The position numbers and the translations under genes were made by a program. A stretch of DNA of 64,000 bases from NCBI RefSeq assembly GCF_001553785.1, contig NZ_LOJP01000001.1, positions 1,694,334 to 1,758,333 of the forward strand. The letters are read 5' to 3'. The notes beneath the pieces are model-generated. The model had not been told where the DNA came from. It saw only the letters and a list, made by a program, of their open reading frames with translations, and did no database searches. The stretch's first letter is position 1. Every line of letters begins with the position of its first letter. This document shows, piece by piece, positions 35,388 to 45,131 of this stretch. The DNA comes from Actinoplanes sp. TFC3. GTDB taxonomy: Bacteria; Actinomycetota; Actinomycetes; Mycobacteriales; Micromonosporaceae.

Positions 35388-35873
35388 CTAGCGCGGCGCC
35401 TCGCGCAGCCGATAGCCGATGCCGCGGACCGTTTCGACCACCGGTCCGCCGTCCAGCGCGCGCAGCTTCTGCCGCAGTCGTTTCACCGCCGAGTGCAGAA
35501 TCGACGAGTCGCCCAGGTAGGCGCTGTCCCAGACCGCCGCGAACAGCCGCTCGTACGGCCACACCTCCACCGGCGGCGAGGCGAGCCGGGCCAGCAGCCG
35601 ATGTTCCAGCCGGGTCAGCTCCAGCGCCCGGCCGCGCCACGCCACCTGGTGCTGCACGGCGTCCACGACGAGGTCGCCAAAGTTGATCACGTCCGGGGTG
35701 GCCCGCTCGGGGGCCGGCGTGAGGTCCGATCCGGTGAGCATGGCCCGCAGCTCACCGATGTCGGCGCACATCAGCACCGCACCGAGATCGTCGAGGCGGC
35801 GGACCAGGGTCTCCCGGACCTCGCGGTCCGGCGAGACGCACACCACCAACGGCACGCTGGAACGACCCAACAC
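35388..35873 (-). CDS. Winged-helix regulator with a shortened receiver-like N-terminus
   Basis: A 161-residue protein. Residues about 65-158 are an OmpR/PhoB-type winged helix (ELTRLEHRLLARLASPP, VWPYERLFAAVWDSAYLGD, HSAVKRLRQKL, VETVRGIGYRL). Only about 45 residues precede it, with the beta-alpha start of a receiver (VVCVSPDREVRETLVRRL) but no phosphoacceptor aspartate region, so it is probably not controlled by phosphorylation. GTG start at 35873 with GGAGG five bases upstream. No partner kinase is adjacent. Confidence 0.8.
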   Translation of the reverse strand: MLGRSSVPLVVCVSPDREVRETLVRRLDDLGAVLMCADIGELRAMLTGSDLTPAPERATPDVINFGDLVVDAVQHQVAWRGRALELTRLEHRLLARLASPPVEVWPYERLFAAVWDSAYLGDSSILHSAVKRLRQKLRALDGGPVVETVRGIGYRLREAPR

Positions 35874-36112
35874 GAGCGCCTCCAGGATCTTCGGCTGTCA
35901 CCAGCAAACGCTGTCGCACAGGTGCCGGTCAACATCTACACATGGAGAATTCACAGCGCTGCAATGGTTTTGCCCGTCTGCTGCCCGCGTGTTGGCCGCG
36001 AGATGCCATTGATCACCGCCGTTGTCTGGCAGGAGCATGACATCGACGCGTGCGTATCACTCCCTGTGCATAAGGGATATACGGAACGCAGTCCACCATT
36101 GGGGGAGGAAAC

Positions 36113-39100
36113 ATGGGTGTACGACCACGATCGCTCACCGGGTCAGCGCTGCTGGCCCTGGCGATCACGCTGACCGGGCTACCGGCCCGCGCCGCGCTCG
36201 CCGCGGCCGAGCCGGCACCGCCGGTCAGCTCCGAGGTCGTGTCCGCGGTGGCCGACGGCGGCACCGCGAGCTTCTGGGTCTACCTGCGCGACAAGGCCAA
36301 CCTGCAGACCGCTTCCCGGGCCACCAGCCGGGCCGACCGGGGTGCCCGCGTCTACACCGAGCTGACCAGCACCGCCAAGGACAGCCAGAAGGGGCTGCGG
36401 GCGCTGCTGGACGACAACAAAGCCACATACCAGAGCTATTGGATCGCCAACGCGCTGCGGGTGACCGGGGACCGGGCGCTGCTGGACAAGATCGCGGCGC
36501 GTGCCGATGTGGAGCGCATCGACCCGGTGCGCACCTGGAAGGTCATCGAGCCGGTGGCCAAGAAGGAGGCCGACGACGCCACCGCCGCCGTGGAGTGGGG
36601 CCTGACCAGCATCGGCGCCCCGCGGGTATGGAACGAGCTCGGCGACACCGGCGAGGGCATCGTGGTCGCCGACATCGACACCGGCGCTGACGTGACCCAC
36701 CCCGCGCTCAAAGCGCACTACCGCGGCACCAAAGCCGACGGCACGTACGACCACAACTACAACTGGTTCGACCCGGCGAACATCTGCCCCGGCGAAGTGC
36801 CCTGCGACAACAACGACCACGGCTCGCACACCGCCGGGACGATGATCGGCGACGACGGCGCGGGCAACCAGATCGGCGTCGCCCCCGGCGCCAAGTTCAT
36901 TGCCGCCAAGGGCTGCGAGACCGGCAACTGCTCGGACGCCTCGCTGCTCGCGGCGGGCCAGTGGATCCTCGCGCCCACCGACCTCAACGGGCAGAACCCG
37001 CGCCCCGACCTGCGCCCCGACGTGGTGAACAACTCGTGGGGCGGCGGCCGCGGTGACCTGTGGTACCAGCAGACCGTGCAGGCGTGGGTGGCCGCGGGCA
37101 TCTTCCCGGCGATCGCCTCGGGCAACGCCGGACCGGGCTGCAACACCGCCAGCGACCCCGGCGACTACCCCGAGGCGTACGCGGTCGGCGCATATGGCTC
37201 CAACGGCAGCATCGGCTCGTTCTCCGGCCGCGGCTCGTCCTCGATCGACAACTCGATCAAGCCGGACGTCGCGGCCCCCGGCGTCGCCATCCGTTCCAGC
37301 ATTCCCGGCGGGTACGACACCTGGGACGGCACCTCGATGGCCACCCCACACGTGGCCGGCTCGGTCGCGCTGCTGTGGGCGGCCGCCCCGACGCTGCGCG
37401 GTGACATCGCCGCCACCCGGAGCCTGCTCGACGCCGGCGCCACCGACGTCAACGACACCAGCTGCGGTGGCACCGCTGCGGACAACAACGTCTTCGGCGA
37501 GGGCCGGCTGAACATCTACAACGCCGTCCTGCAGGCACCGCGCGGCCCGATCGCCCGCGCATCCGGCACGGTCACCGACGCGCGCACCGGCAAGGCGATC
37601 GCCGACGTCACCGTCACCTCCGAGGGCCGCACGGTCACCACCGGCGCCGACGGCAAGTACCAGCTGACCCTGGAAGCCGGCACCCACACCATCACCGCAG
37701 CCAAGTACGGCTACGTCGCCAAGACCACCACGGTCACGGTGGCCGAGGGCGAAGCCGTCACCGTCAACTTCGCGCTCCCCGCCGCGCAGATGGTCACGAT
37801 CAGCGGCAAGGTCACCGACGGCTCCGGGCACGGCTGGCCGCTGGCGGCCAAGCTGGAGGTCACCGGGCGTCCGGGCGAGCCGGTGTACACCGACCCGGCG
37901 ACCGGGCGCTATTCGCTGCAGGTGCCGGCCAACGCCACGTACTCGGTGAAGGTCACCGCGCTCTACCCGGGTTACCAGCCCACTGTGGTGCAGGTCGAGG
38001 TCGCGGCGTCGGACCGGACCGTGGACATCGCCGTACCGGTCGAGGCGGCCTGCACCGCTGCCGGTTACCAGGCGTCGTACGGCGCTCCCATCCTGAGCGA
38101 GGACTTCGACTCCGCCGGCACCCCGGCCGGCTGGTCGGTCGTCAACCGCACCGACGGCGGCGGCTGGAGCTTCACCGACGCCGGCAACCGCGGCAACCTC
38201 ACCGGTGGTTCCGGGGGCTTCGCGATCGTCGACAGTGACAAGCTGGGCACCGGCAAGAGCCAGGACACCGACCTGGTCACGCCCACGGTCGACCTGACCG
38301 GGCAGAGCGCGCCGTTCCTGCGCTTCAACAGCGACTACTACTCGCTCAACAGCCCCATCGACATCGACGTGTCCACCGACAAGGGCGGCAGTTGGACCAA
38401 CGTCTGGCATCAGAGCGCCAGCCGCCGCGGTCCCGTGGTGGAGGAAGTACCACTGACCCCGGCCGCCGGGGCAGCCGCCGTGCAGATCCGGTTCCACTAT
38501 CAGGGCTCGTACGCGTGGTGGTGGCAGGTGGACAACGTGCGGGTGGTCAACCGGGCCTGCACCCCGATTCCGGGTGGTCTGGTCATCGGCACCACCACCG
38601 ACGCCAACACCGGGGCCAAGCTCGCCGGTGTGACGGTCACCAGCAACGACGTGCCGGCGGACAAGGGCGTGTCGAACGCTGACGGCTTCTACTGGCTGTT
38701 CTCCTCGGCCACCGGATCGCACGGGTTCACCGCGACGAAACCGGGTTATGCGGGCTTGAGCAAAACGGTGAACGTGGCCGCCGACAATGCCACGAAGGCC
38801 GATTTCGCGCTCAAGTCCGGCCGGATCACCATCACACCGCCGAGCATTCAGTCCTATCAGAACTACGGCACCACGCGGACCACCGGTGTCACCGTCACCA
38901 ACACCGGAAGCGCGGCTGCGACGGTGGAGATCCTGGAACGCCCGCAGGGCTTCGAGGCGTTGCGGGACAAGGCTTCGACCGCTGTGAACGTACCGATGAA
39001 GGGGTTGACCACGGCCCAGACCGGACTGTCGTTCGCCGCTACCAACCCCAAGCCCGCCACCAAGGCCGCGCAGGCCTGGACCCCCATCGGGAACTACCCG

Positions 39101-40456
39101 ACCGCCATTTATGACAATGCCGCGGTCACGGTGGGCGGCAAGGTCTATTCGGTCGGCGGCGGCTCATCGACTGGCAATGAGAAAAAGGCCTTCGTGTACG
39201 ACCCCAGCGCGGCCAACTGGACCGCCCTGCCGGACCTGCCCACGGCTCGCTCCAAGCCCGCGGCCGCGGCGGTCGACGGCAAGATCTACGTGCTCGGCGG
39301 CTGGTCGGCCGACGGCACCCCGGTCCCGAGCGTTGACGTGTTCGACATCGCCGCCGGCACCTGGTCGGCACTGGCCGGAGCCAGCAACCCGAAAGCCCGC
39401 GCCGCCGCCGGCGTAGGCGTGGCAGACGGCAAGGTCTACCTCATCGGTGGCTGTACCGCAGGCACGTGCACGGCGTCGTCGGACACCATCGTCTTCGACC
39501 CGGCCACCGCGTCGTTCACCGCTACCACGGCCTATCCCCACCTGGTGTCCTGGATCGGCTGCGGTGCCATCAACGACAAGATCTACTGCGCCGGTGGCGC
39601 CAACGGCACCACCTACTACAAGGACACCCAGGTGTACGACCCCGCGTCGGCCACCTGGACCGCCGCGGCGGACCTGCCCACCGACGTGTTCGCCGCCCAG
39701 GCCACCGCGGCCGGCGGCTTGCTGCTGCTGGCCGGCGGCGCGGTGGACCAGGCCAGCGAGCTGAGCAGCCAGACCATCGGCTACGACCCGGCCGCCAACG
39801 CGTGGGTGAACCTGCCCGCGATGGCCCAGCCGCGCTACCGCGGAGCCGCGGCGTGCGGGGCGTACCGCATCGGCGGCTCACCCGAGCCATTCGTGGGCTC
39901 CGCCGACGCGGCCCAGCTCGAGGGCCTGGGCGACTGCGAGACAGCCGGCGATGTCCCGTGGCTGTCGACCGAACCGTCGACCTTCGAGCTGGCGCCCGGC
40001 AAGTCGAAGACCGTCAAGGTGACCCTGACCGCGACCGCGGCGGCCGGGGTACTGCAGCCGGGCACGTACAAGGCCCAGCTGAGCCTGAAGACCGGCACGC
40101 CGTACCAGGTCCCGGCCGTCTCGGTGGAGATGAACGTGACGCCGCCGGCGAGCTGGGGCAAGCAGCAGGGCACGATCACGGGCACGTCCTGTGCCGGCGC
40201 GGTGACCCCGCTCAAGGCAACGATCCGCCTCAACGGCACGACCAGTTACACCCTGATCGCCGACGCGCAGGGTCACTACTCGTGGTGGCTGCCCAAGGGC
40301 ACCTATCAGGTGATCGTGGCCAAGGACGGCTGGATCCCCGAGGTAGCGACGATCAAGGTGAGCGCTGGGTTCGTACAGACGACCGATTTTGATCTGGCAC
40401 CGGTGGTCTCGTGCGCGGCACGTGAGCGGGCAATGATGCGGGAGGGCATCATCTGA
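36113..40456 (+). CDS. Large secreted subtilisin-like protease with Kelch and carboxypeptidase-regulatory-like domains
   Basis: A 1447-residue secreted S8 peptidase. A signal peptide (to about residue 30) and an inhibitor-like pro-region precede the catalytic domain: VVADIDTGAD near 186 (Asp), NDHGSHTAGT near 238 (His) and WDGTSMATPHVAG near 408 (Ser). Then come two carboxypeptidase-regulatory-like beta-sandwiches (about 480-640), a MAM/choice-of-anchor-like domain (about 650-800), another regulatory-like repeat, about five Kelch-type repeats (about 985-1270, for example GGKVYSVGGGS, DGKIYVLGGW) and a final beta-sandwich. RBS GGGGGAGG precedes the ATG. It probably cleaves extracellular proteins, with the Kelch propeller as a binding scaffold. 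Confidence 0.88.
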   Translation: MGVRPRSLTGSALLALAITLTGLPARAALAAAEPAPPVSSEVVSAVADGGTASFWVYLRDKANLQTASRATSRADRGARVYTELTSTAKDSQKGLRALLDDNKATYQSYWIANALRVTGDRALLDKIAARADVERIDPVRTWKVIEPVAKKEADDATAAVEWGLTSIGAPRVWNELGDTGEGIVVADIDTGADVTHPALKAHYRGTKADGTYDHNYNWFDPANICPGEVPCDNNDHGSHTAGTMIGDDGAGNQIGVAPGAKFIAAKGCETGNCSDASLLAAGQWILAPTDLNGQNPRPDLRPDVVNNSWGGGRGDLWYQQTVQAWVAAGIFPAIASGNAGPGCNTASDPGDYPEAYAVGAYGSNGSIGSFSGRGSSSIDNSIKPDVAAPGVAIRSSIPGGYDTWDGTSMATPHVAGSVALLWAAAPTLRGDIAATRSLLDAGATDVNDTSCGGTAADNNVFGEGRLNIYNAVLQAPRGPIARASGTVTDARTGKAIADVTVTSEGRTVTTGADGKYQLTLEAGTHTITAAKYGYVAKTTTVTVAEGEAVTVNFALPAAQMVTISGKVTDGSGHGWPLAAKLEVTGRPGEPVYTDPATGRYSLQVPANATYSVKVTALYPGYQPTVVQVEVAASDRTVDIAVPVEAACTAAGYQASYGAPILSEDFDSAGTPAGWSVVNRTDGGGWSFTDAGNRGNLTGGSGGFAIVDSDKLGTGKSQDTDLVTPTVDLTGQSAPFLRFNSDYYSLNSPIDIDVSTDKGGSWTNVWHQSASRRGPVVEEVPLTPAAGAAAVQIRFHYQGSYAWWWQVDNVRVVNRACTPIPGGLVIGTTTDANTGAKLAGVTVTSNDVPADKGVSNADGFYWLFSSATGSHGFTATKPGYAGLSKTVNVAADNATKADFALKSGRITITPPSIQSYQNYGTTRTTGVTVTNTGSAAATVEILERPQGFEALRDKASTAVNVPMKGLTTAQTGLSFAATNPKPATKAAQAWTPIGNYPTAIYDNAAVTVGGKVYSVGGGSSTGNEKKAFVYDPSAANWTALPDLPTARSKPAAAAVDGKIYVLGGWSADGTPVPSVDVFDIAAGTWSALAGASNPKARAAAGVGVADGKVYLIGGCTAGTCTASSDTIVFDPATASFTATTAYPHLVSWIGCGAINDKIYCAGGANGTTYYKDTQVYDPASATWTAAADLPTDVFAAQATAAGGLLLLAGGAVDQASELSSQTIGYDPAANAWVNLPAMAQPRYRGAAACGAYRIGGSPEPFVGSADAAQLEGLGDCETAGDVPWLSTEPSTFELAPGKSKTVKVTLTATAAAGVLQPGTYKAQLSLKTGTPYQVPAVSVEMNVTPPASWGKQQGTITGTSCAGAVTPLKATIRLNGTTSYTLIADAQGHYSWWLPKGTYQVIVAKDGWIPEVATIKVSAGFVQTTDFDLAPVVSCAARERAMMREGII

Positions 40457-40625
40457 TTTCGGTGTGCACCCGTCAGCTCGGTCCTTGGGCAGATTCGCTT
40501 GCACCTTGCATACCGTTTCGGTTAACCGGCTTTAAGGACCATTAAGTATCGGCGATGTCCAACATCATTTGCGTTATCGTCAGGTGCATGCCCGGCATCA
40601 ACAGGATGTCGGAATTGCCCGAAAG

Positions 40626-40675
40626 TTGGACAAGTGCTCCATGTCGTTGCTAAATGTACTAGCTGGCTTGTCCAA
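40626..40675. repeat. 9-bp inverted repeat
   Basis: TTGGACAAG (40626-40634) pairs with CTTGTCCAA (40667-40675) around a 32-base spacer. It could be a regulatory site or the stem of a structured RNA. Confidence 0.6.
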
Positions 40676-40716
40676 ATACTGAGTCTCCTCTGGTCGTAGG
40701 TACATTACGCAGTGTT

Positions 40717-40752
40717 AGGGCCGCGCGGCGGTTGATATCGCCTCGCGGCCCT
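40717..40752. terminator. Hairpin terminator
   Basis: AGGGCCGCG and CGCGGCCCT form a 9-bp stem with an 18-base loop, followed by TTCG. It lies between convergent genes and can stop transcription from either side. Confidence 0.8.
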
Positions 40753-40847
40753 TTCGTGCCGGATGGCCACTTAAGAAGATGACCGCTTTTGAATAGGCAT
40801 CGTCCGAGGAGGCCATCGGGGTTTTACTATAGGCATGAAGACACTTG

Positions 40848-43715
40848 TCATGCAACTAGGGGACGAGGAGATGTTCCAGCGGGAAGCAAGCGGGCTCGCA
40901 GGGGGCGGGCGTCGGGTCCGGGTAGCTCGATGGCGATGACAACGGCCTCGGCGCGGATCCGCGCTGCCTCATCGAGCATTTCGTCCCGGTCAAGGGCGTC
41001 GGCCAGGACAGCGAGTGAGTGCACTCGACGATACGAGTCGCTCAGTTGTTTACATGCGGCGACCGCGATCTGCGCCGAATCCACGGCTGAATCTGAGCCG
41101 GCTACTCGTGCGATGTCAGCGCGAGTAATCAGCGCGTCGCAGAGGCCGGCTTGATCCCGTATGCGTTCGTACAGCGCTATTGCGGCGCAGCAGTGGCGCA
41201 GGGCCGCAGCTAGCTCGCCGGCTCCGAAGTGGAGCACGCTCAACTCGTGATGAGTCTGGCCCTGGCCGCGTAGTGAACCCAGCTGCTCCCTGATTCGCAG
41301 AGCCTCGTGATAGACAGTCAGAGCCAGCGCTGGCTGCCCCTGCCTGCGATGGGCATCACCCAGCCGGTGCAGGGTTGCAGACTGTCCGAACTGGTTACCG
41401 ATCTGTCGCGTAGCGTCAAGGACCTCGTGGTAGATGGCGATGGCGCGGCTGGTGTCGCCGATGCTCAGATATGCGGTAGCCAAGTTGTGCGAGCATACAT
41501 TTTCAACCGGATCGCCCGTTTGTGACGCGCGTGTCCGGGCAGTCGTCAGCGTGGAAATGGCGCGCTCGTACTGGTGCGTTGCGCACAGTGAATATCCGAG
41601 GTTATTGAGGTTCGCTATCTCACCGAATTGGTGTTTGTCCATCCGGGCCGATGCTGCCGCGAGGGTGTTGACGCCGATGAGGTCGTCATGCCGGCCGGTG
41701 CGAGAGAAGGTCTCGTGCATCGCGGCGGGAATCTGCCATGCGAGCCGGTGCATGTCATGAGTGGCGGCGGATCGTGCGGCTGCAACAAGATTGTCTCGCT
41801 CCGACAGGCACCATGCCAAAGCGGTTTCCGGCGAGTCGAACGTCATCGTCTGGTCCGGCGCCTCGGGAAGATCAGGCACCGGCTCGAGCTGCGGGGTCAC
41901 TATTGCGGCTGCATTGGCGGCGGAGCGCAGGAACCAGGTCAGAATGGCGCGCCGGTATCGGGCGATGTCGGCGGGCGAGTCGTCGGCCGCGGCCCGCGCT
42001 TGCGCGTATTGACGAAGCAGGTCATGAAACCTGTAATGCCGAACGGTGTCATGCTCGATCAGGTGAATTCGAGCCAAGGAGTTCAAAGTCTGTTCGATGT
42101 CGCCGCCATCGGTCTCGGACAATGCCATCGCGGCTTCCAGGCTGATTCGTGCGCCCGGATGCAATGCCAATCGGCGGAACAGTGCGGCAGCCCGGGAAGG
42201 CAACGCTTGATACGACCAGTCAAACACTGTCGTCAGATCGTCATCGTCGGCGCGCGCCCACAGCAGTCGGTCGTGCAGCTCATCGGCAAGCTCGGTGATC
42301 TGTGCCCGGGGACGTTCAGCGATACGTTCACCGACGATGCGCAGGGCCAGTGGCAAACCGCTGGCAATGCTGGCGAGCCGGTTCACAGCCGGACGCTCGG
42401 CCGCTGCACGATCGTTTCCCACGATCTGAGTCAGCAGGGTGTTCGCCTCGTCCTCGGCCAGTGGATAGCCAACGAGCGTGTGCACCCCTTCCCGGATGGT
42501 GAGGCCGCTGAGCCGGCGCCGACTCGTAATGATCGTCAAACAAGAACCTGCTGCCGGGATCAGCGGGCGAGCCTGGGCCGAGTCCACGACATTGTCGAGT
42601 ATGACCAGCACACGGCGACCGTTCAGCAACTCGTTGAAGCGGTGCCGGCGGTCATCGATGTCCTCGGGGATCCGGTCGGGTGGAACGCCGAGGGCATGCA
42701 GGAAATGTGCCAAGGCTTCGCTGGGATGGACCGGGGTTCCGGGGCCGAATGCGCCAGCGTCAAGAAAGAGCTGTCCGTCGGCGTACCGGCTCAGCTGGTG
42801 CTGCGACCAGTGGATTGCCAGCGCGCTCTTCCCTATCCCCGGCATGCCGGTGACGACGACGACGTTCGGGCCGCTTGAAGCGCAACTTGCAATGCGGTCG
42901 AGGTCGGCGAGGAGGTCGGCGCGGCCCACGAAACCCGGGATCCCGTGGGGCAGTTGGTGAGGTCGTGTCCCGGTGGCTGTCGGCCGCGCGGTCAAAATGC
43001 TGTCGAGGTCGAGCTCTGAGTCGATGTGCAGCTCTCGGCGGAAACGTTTGCGAAAAAGCGCCAGATGTCGCCGGGCGTCGTCGCCGCGCCCTACCGCGCA
43101 CAGGGCGCTCAGCCACAGCCTGGTCAGCCCTTCATCAAGATCGTTCTCGCGGATGAGGGTGTCGAGCTGGATGATGACGGCATCGGGCTGGCCGGTTCGC
43201 AACAATGCGCCGGCCAGCAACTTGTGAGCGTCGAGCAGTTTCTCCGTCAGCTGACTTCGTAAGTCTTCGGCCGCGGCCCCGCGGAGCTCCGGCAGCGGTT
43301 CGCCTCGCCACAGGCCGACGGCTTGTTGCAGACCTGCCGCAGCTGCTGCGGGCCGGTCACCGGCTACTGCTTCGCGGGCCTGCTCCATCAGGGCATTGAA
43401 CACATGGAAGTCGACGGAGAGGGGATCGACGTCGAGCTGATAGGCCTTGCCGACGCGATTCAGAACACCATGCAAACCACTGCGGCCGAGAATGGACCGG
43501 ATCCGGCTGATCATTGAGTAGACGATTTTCCGGCGGTCATTCCGGCCGTGTACCGGCCAGAGGTAATCGATCAAAGTGTCGACGCGTACGGGTTGGCCGG
43601 CGTGGAGCAGCAGGAGGGCGAGCAGGCCGCGCTGCTTAGCCGCACCGAGGTGAAGTGATGTTTCCTCGTGGTGCAGTTCTGTAGGGCCGAGTATGCCGAA
43701 TCGCATGCGAAGCAC
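40848..43715 (-). CDS. SARP-NB-ARC-TPR large transcriptional regulator (AfsR-like)
   Basis: A 955-residue activator. Residues about 1-95 are the OmpR-like winged helix of SARP proteins (FGILGPTEL, KQRGLLALLLLHAGQPV), about 95-240 the bacterial transcriptional activation domain, about 260-560 an NB-ARC ATPase with Walker A VVTGMPGIGKSALAIHW and VLVILDNVVDS as Walker B, and about 650-930 a TPR array. Large SARPs of this type (AfsR family) bind direct heptamer repeats at promoters of antibiotic genes. It is more than 14 kb from the biosynthetic cluster, so control of that cluster is only possible, not shown. The start could also be the ATG three codons later (MRFGILG). Confidence 0.9.
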   Translation of the reverse strand: MLRMRFGILGPTELHHEETSLHLGAAKQRGLLALLLLHAGQPVRVDTLIDYLWPVHGRNDRRKIVYSMISRIRSILGRSGLHGVLNRVGKAYQLDVDPLSVDFHVFNALMEQAREAVAGDRPAAAAAGLQQAVGLWRGEPLPELRGAAAEDLRSQLTEKLLDAHKLLAGALLRTGQPDAVIIQLDTLIRENDLDEGLTRLWLSALCAVGRGDDARRHLALFRKRFRRELHIDSELDLDSILTARPTATGTRPHQLPHGIPGFVGRADLLADLDRIASCASSGPNVVVVTGMPGIGKSALAIHWSQHQLSRYADGQLFLDAGAFGPGTPVHPSEALAHFLHALGVPPDRIPEDIDDRRHRFNELLNGRRVLVILDNVVDSAQARPLIPAAGSCLTIITSRRRLSGLTIREGVHTLVGYPLAEDEANTLLTQIVGNDRAAAERPAVNRLASIASGLPLALRIVGERIAERPRAQITELADELHDRLLWARADDDDLTTVFDWSYQALPSRAAALFRRLALHPGARISLEAAMALSETDGGDIEQTLNSLARIHLIEHDTVRHYRFHDLLRQYAQARAAADDSPADIARYRRAILTWFLRSAANAAAIVTPQLEPVPDLPEAPDQTMTFDSPETALAWCLSERDNLVAAARSAATHDMHRLAWQIPAAMHETFSRTGRHDDLIGVNTLAAASARMDKHQFGEIANLNNLGYSLCATHQYERAISTLTTARTRASQTGDPVENVCSHNLATAYLSIGDTSRAIAIYHEVLDATRQIGNQFGQSATLHRLGDAHRRQGQPALALTVYHEALRIREQLGSLRGQGQTHHELSVLHFGAGELAAALRHCCAAIALYERIRDQAGLCDALITRADIARVAGSDSAVDSAQIAVAACKQLSDSYRRVHSLAVLADALDRDEMLDEAARIRAEAVVIAIELPGPDARPLRARLLPAGTSPRPLVA

Positions 43716-43920
43716 CTTCCCCCACGTGAGCTCCCCCGCGGGTTCAAGTGTGGGTGCTCGGTGCGGTTCAGAGCCAGGATTTCCTCTTCGTACTGCGCGA
43801 TATCTGACATGAGTGTGCTAGCGGCCGTGCAAACGAACTGCAAGGTTTCTGGCCATGCGGCTGCCTGCCAGGGAATCGCATCCTGTTCGCGGTTGATTCA
43901 TGCGGAGCGGGAGGCCAAAA

Positions 43921-45123
43921 ATGGATCATGAATGGCTGTCGGTACCAATCGGAGTAGATGCAGACCGATGGGTTTCGCGGCGCGGTTGTCGCAGAATTTT
44001 GGCGATCGTGCACACGATCGTCAGCTGCCAGCGGGTGCTCGACGTCATAGACCTTGTGGAATCCGATCCTGGCGTGCAGATTGCCTTCACGGTCGCGCCC
44101 GACGTTTTCAACCGCGGCGTTCGAGACTACCTGGAAGCGCTGGGAGCATTGACCATTTCCTGGCAGCAGGCTACTCAAGAACGTTTCCATCTGGCAGTGG
44201 CCGCGTCCTACGGCGGCCTCTCGGCAATCCATGCGCCGCTGATGATGATGGCGCATGGCGCCGGTCACGGCAAAATGGCGCGACCACCCGAGCAGGGCGG
44301 CCCCATCGTCGCCGAGGCGCCGGTCTATGGTCTCGACGCTCATCAGTTGCTTCGAGCCGGTCGCGTGCTGCCGTCGGCTCTGGTGCTTGCTCATGACGGG
44401 GAGCGCCAGGTCCTGGAGCGACAGTGCCCGGCGGCCCTGCCGGTCGCCGTGATGGCCGGGGACATCTGCTACGACCGCCTGCTGCGAAGCCTGCCACAGC
44501 GGCCCGCATATCGCCGCGCGCTGGAGATCGGCGACGAGCAGCGGCTTGTGGTGGTCAGTTCCACCTGGGGACATGATGGAATTTTCGGCGCAACCCAGGA
44601 GCTGTTGCCGGCCTTGATGAGCAGTCTCCCAGCAGGGCGTTTCCGGGTCGCCGCCCTGCTGCATCCAGCGATCTGGGCGCATGGGCATCGGCAAGTACGA
44701 GCGTGGACGGCGGAGTGCCGTTCGGCCGGGCTCATCCTGCCTGCACCAACCGAGGACTGGCGCGCGGTGATTGCGGCCGCAGACCACGTTGTTGGCGACC
44801 ACGGCTCGGTCACCGCGTACGCGGCGGCCGCCGGAATACCTCTGGTGTGCGTCGAAGGCGAGACGTCACGCCGAGTTGCCCCGGGTACGGCGCAAGAGCT
44901 CGTACTGCAACAGGCCACCCGGGTGCGCCCGGGGGACCCATGGGAGCCGCAGTTGCGCAATGCCGTACCCCTGAAAGCCAACTCCATTGTCGAGCGACTG
45001 ACGTCCTACCCCGGAGAGGCTGGCGAAAGGCTGCGCCGCCATCTTTACCGACTTCTCGGCGTACCTCAACCGGGAAAGCACAGACAGATTGCCCCGGTAC
45101 CGGTACCGCGGGCGATGTCATGA
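43921..45123 (+). CDS. GT-B-like (glycosyl/glycerophosphotransferase-type) protein
   Basis: A 400-residue protein. The second half has the layout of a GT-B C-terminal domain: VVVSSTWGHDG, then LLHPAIWAHGH, WRAVIAAADHVVGDHGSVTAYAAAAGIPLV, which resembles the donor-binding H/D-S region of CDP-glycerol-type transferases and UDP-GlcNAc epimerases. The first half (VLDVIDLVESDPGVQIAFTVAP) looks like the acceptor domain. Start chosen at ATG 43921, with GGAGG seven bases before it, rather than the ATG at 43900. Acceptor unknown. It is divergent from the SARP gene, so they could share a promoter region. Confidence 0.65.
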   Translation: MDHEWLSVPIGVDADRWVSRRGCRRILAIVHTIVSCQRVLDVIDLVESDPGVQIAFTVAPDVFNRGVRDYLEALGALTISWQQATQERFHLAVAASYGGLSAIHAPLMMMAHGAGHGKMARPPEQGGPIVAEAPVYGLDAHQLLRAGRVLPSALVLAHDGERQVLERQCPAALPVAVMAGDICYDRLLRSLPQRPAYRRALEIGDEQRLVVVSSTWGHDGIFGATQELLPALMSSLPAGRFRVAALLHPAIWAHGHRQVRAWTAECRSAGLILPAPTEDWRAVIAAADHVVGDHGSVTAYAAAAGIPLVCVEGETSRRVAPGTAQELVLQQATRVRPGDPWEPQLRNAVPLKANSIVERLTSYPGEAGERLRRHLYRLLGVPQPGKHRQIAPVPVPRAMS

Positions 45124-45131
45124 CCGATGAC

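Larger units (their letters stand above)
40457..40847. other. 391-bp gap with AT-rich segment, inverted repeat, tiny ORF and terminator
   Basis: Between the subtilase and the SARP gene (convergent). The part 40500-40710 is clearly less GC-rich than its surroundings. It holds a 9-bp inverted repeat (40626-40675), a 32-codon reading frame (40555-40653, ATG to TAA) ending in a cysteine-containing tail, and a strong hairpin at 40717-40752. I cannot show that any of it is expressed. Confidence 0.5.

Noticed and set aside
40848..43715. Pathway-specific activator of the left cluster
   Set aside because: It lies more than 14 kb away across unrelated operons and strong terminators. Control is possible but nothing in the sequence shows it.
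43571..43843. Minus-strand 90-codon frame with several cysteines between SARP and GT-B genes, looked at as a possible peptide precursor
   Set aside because: It runs antisense-free but out of frame into the SARP gene, has no good start signal, and no maturation enzymes are nearby.
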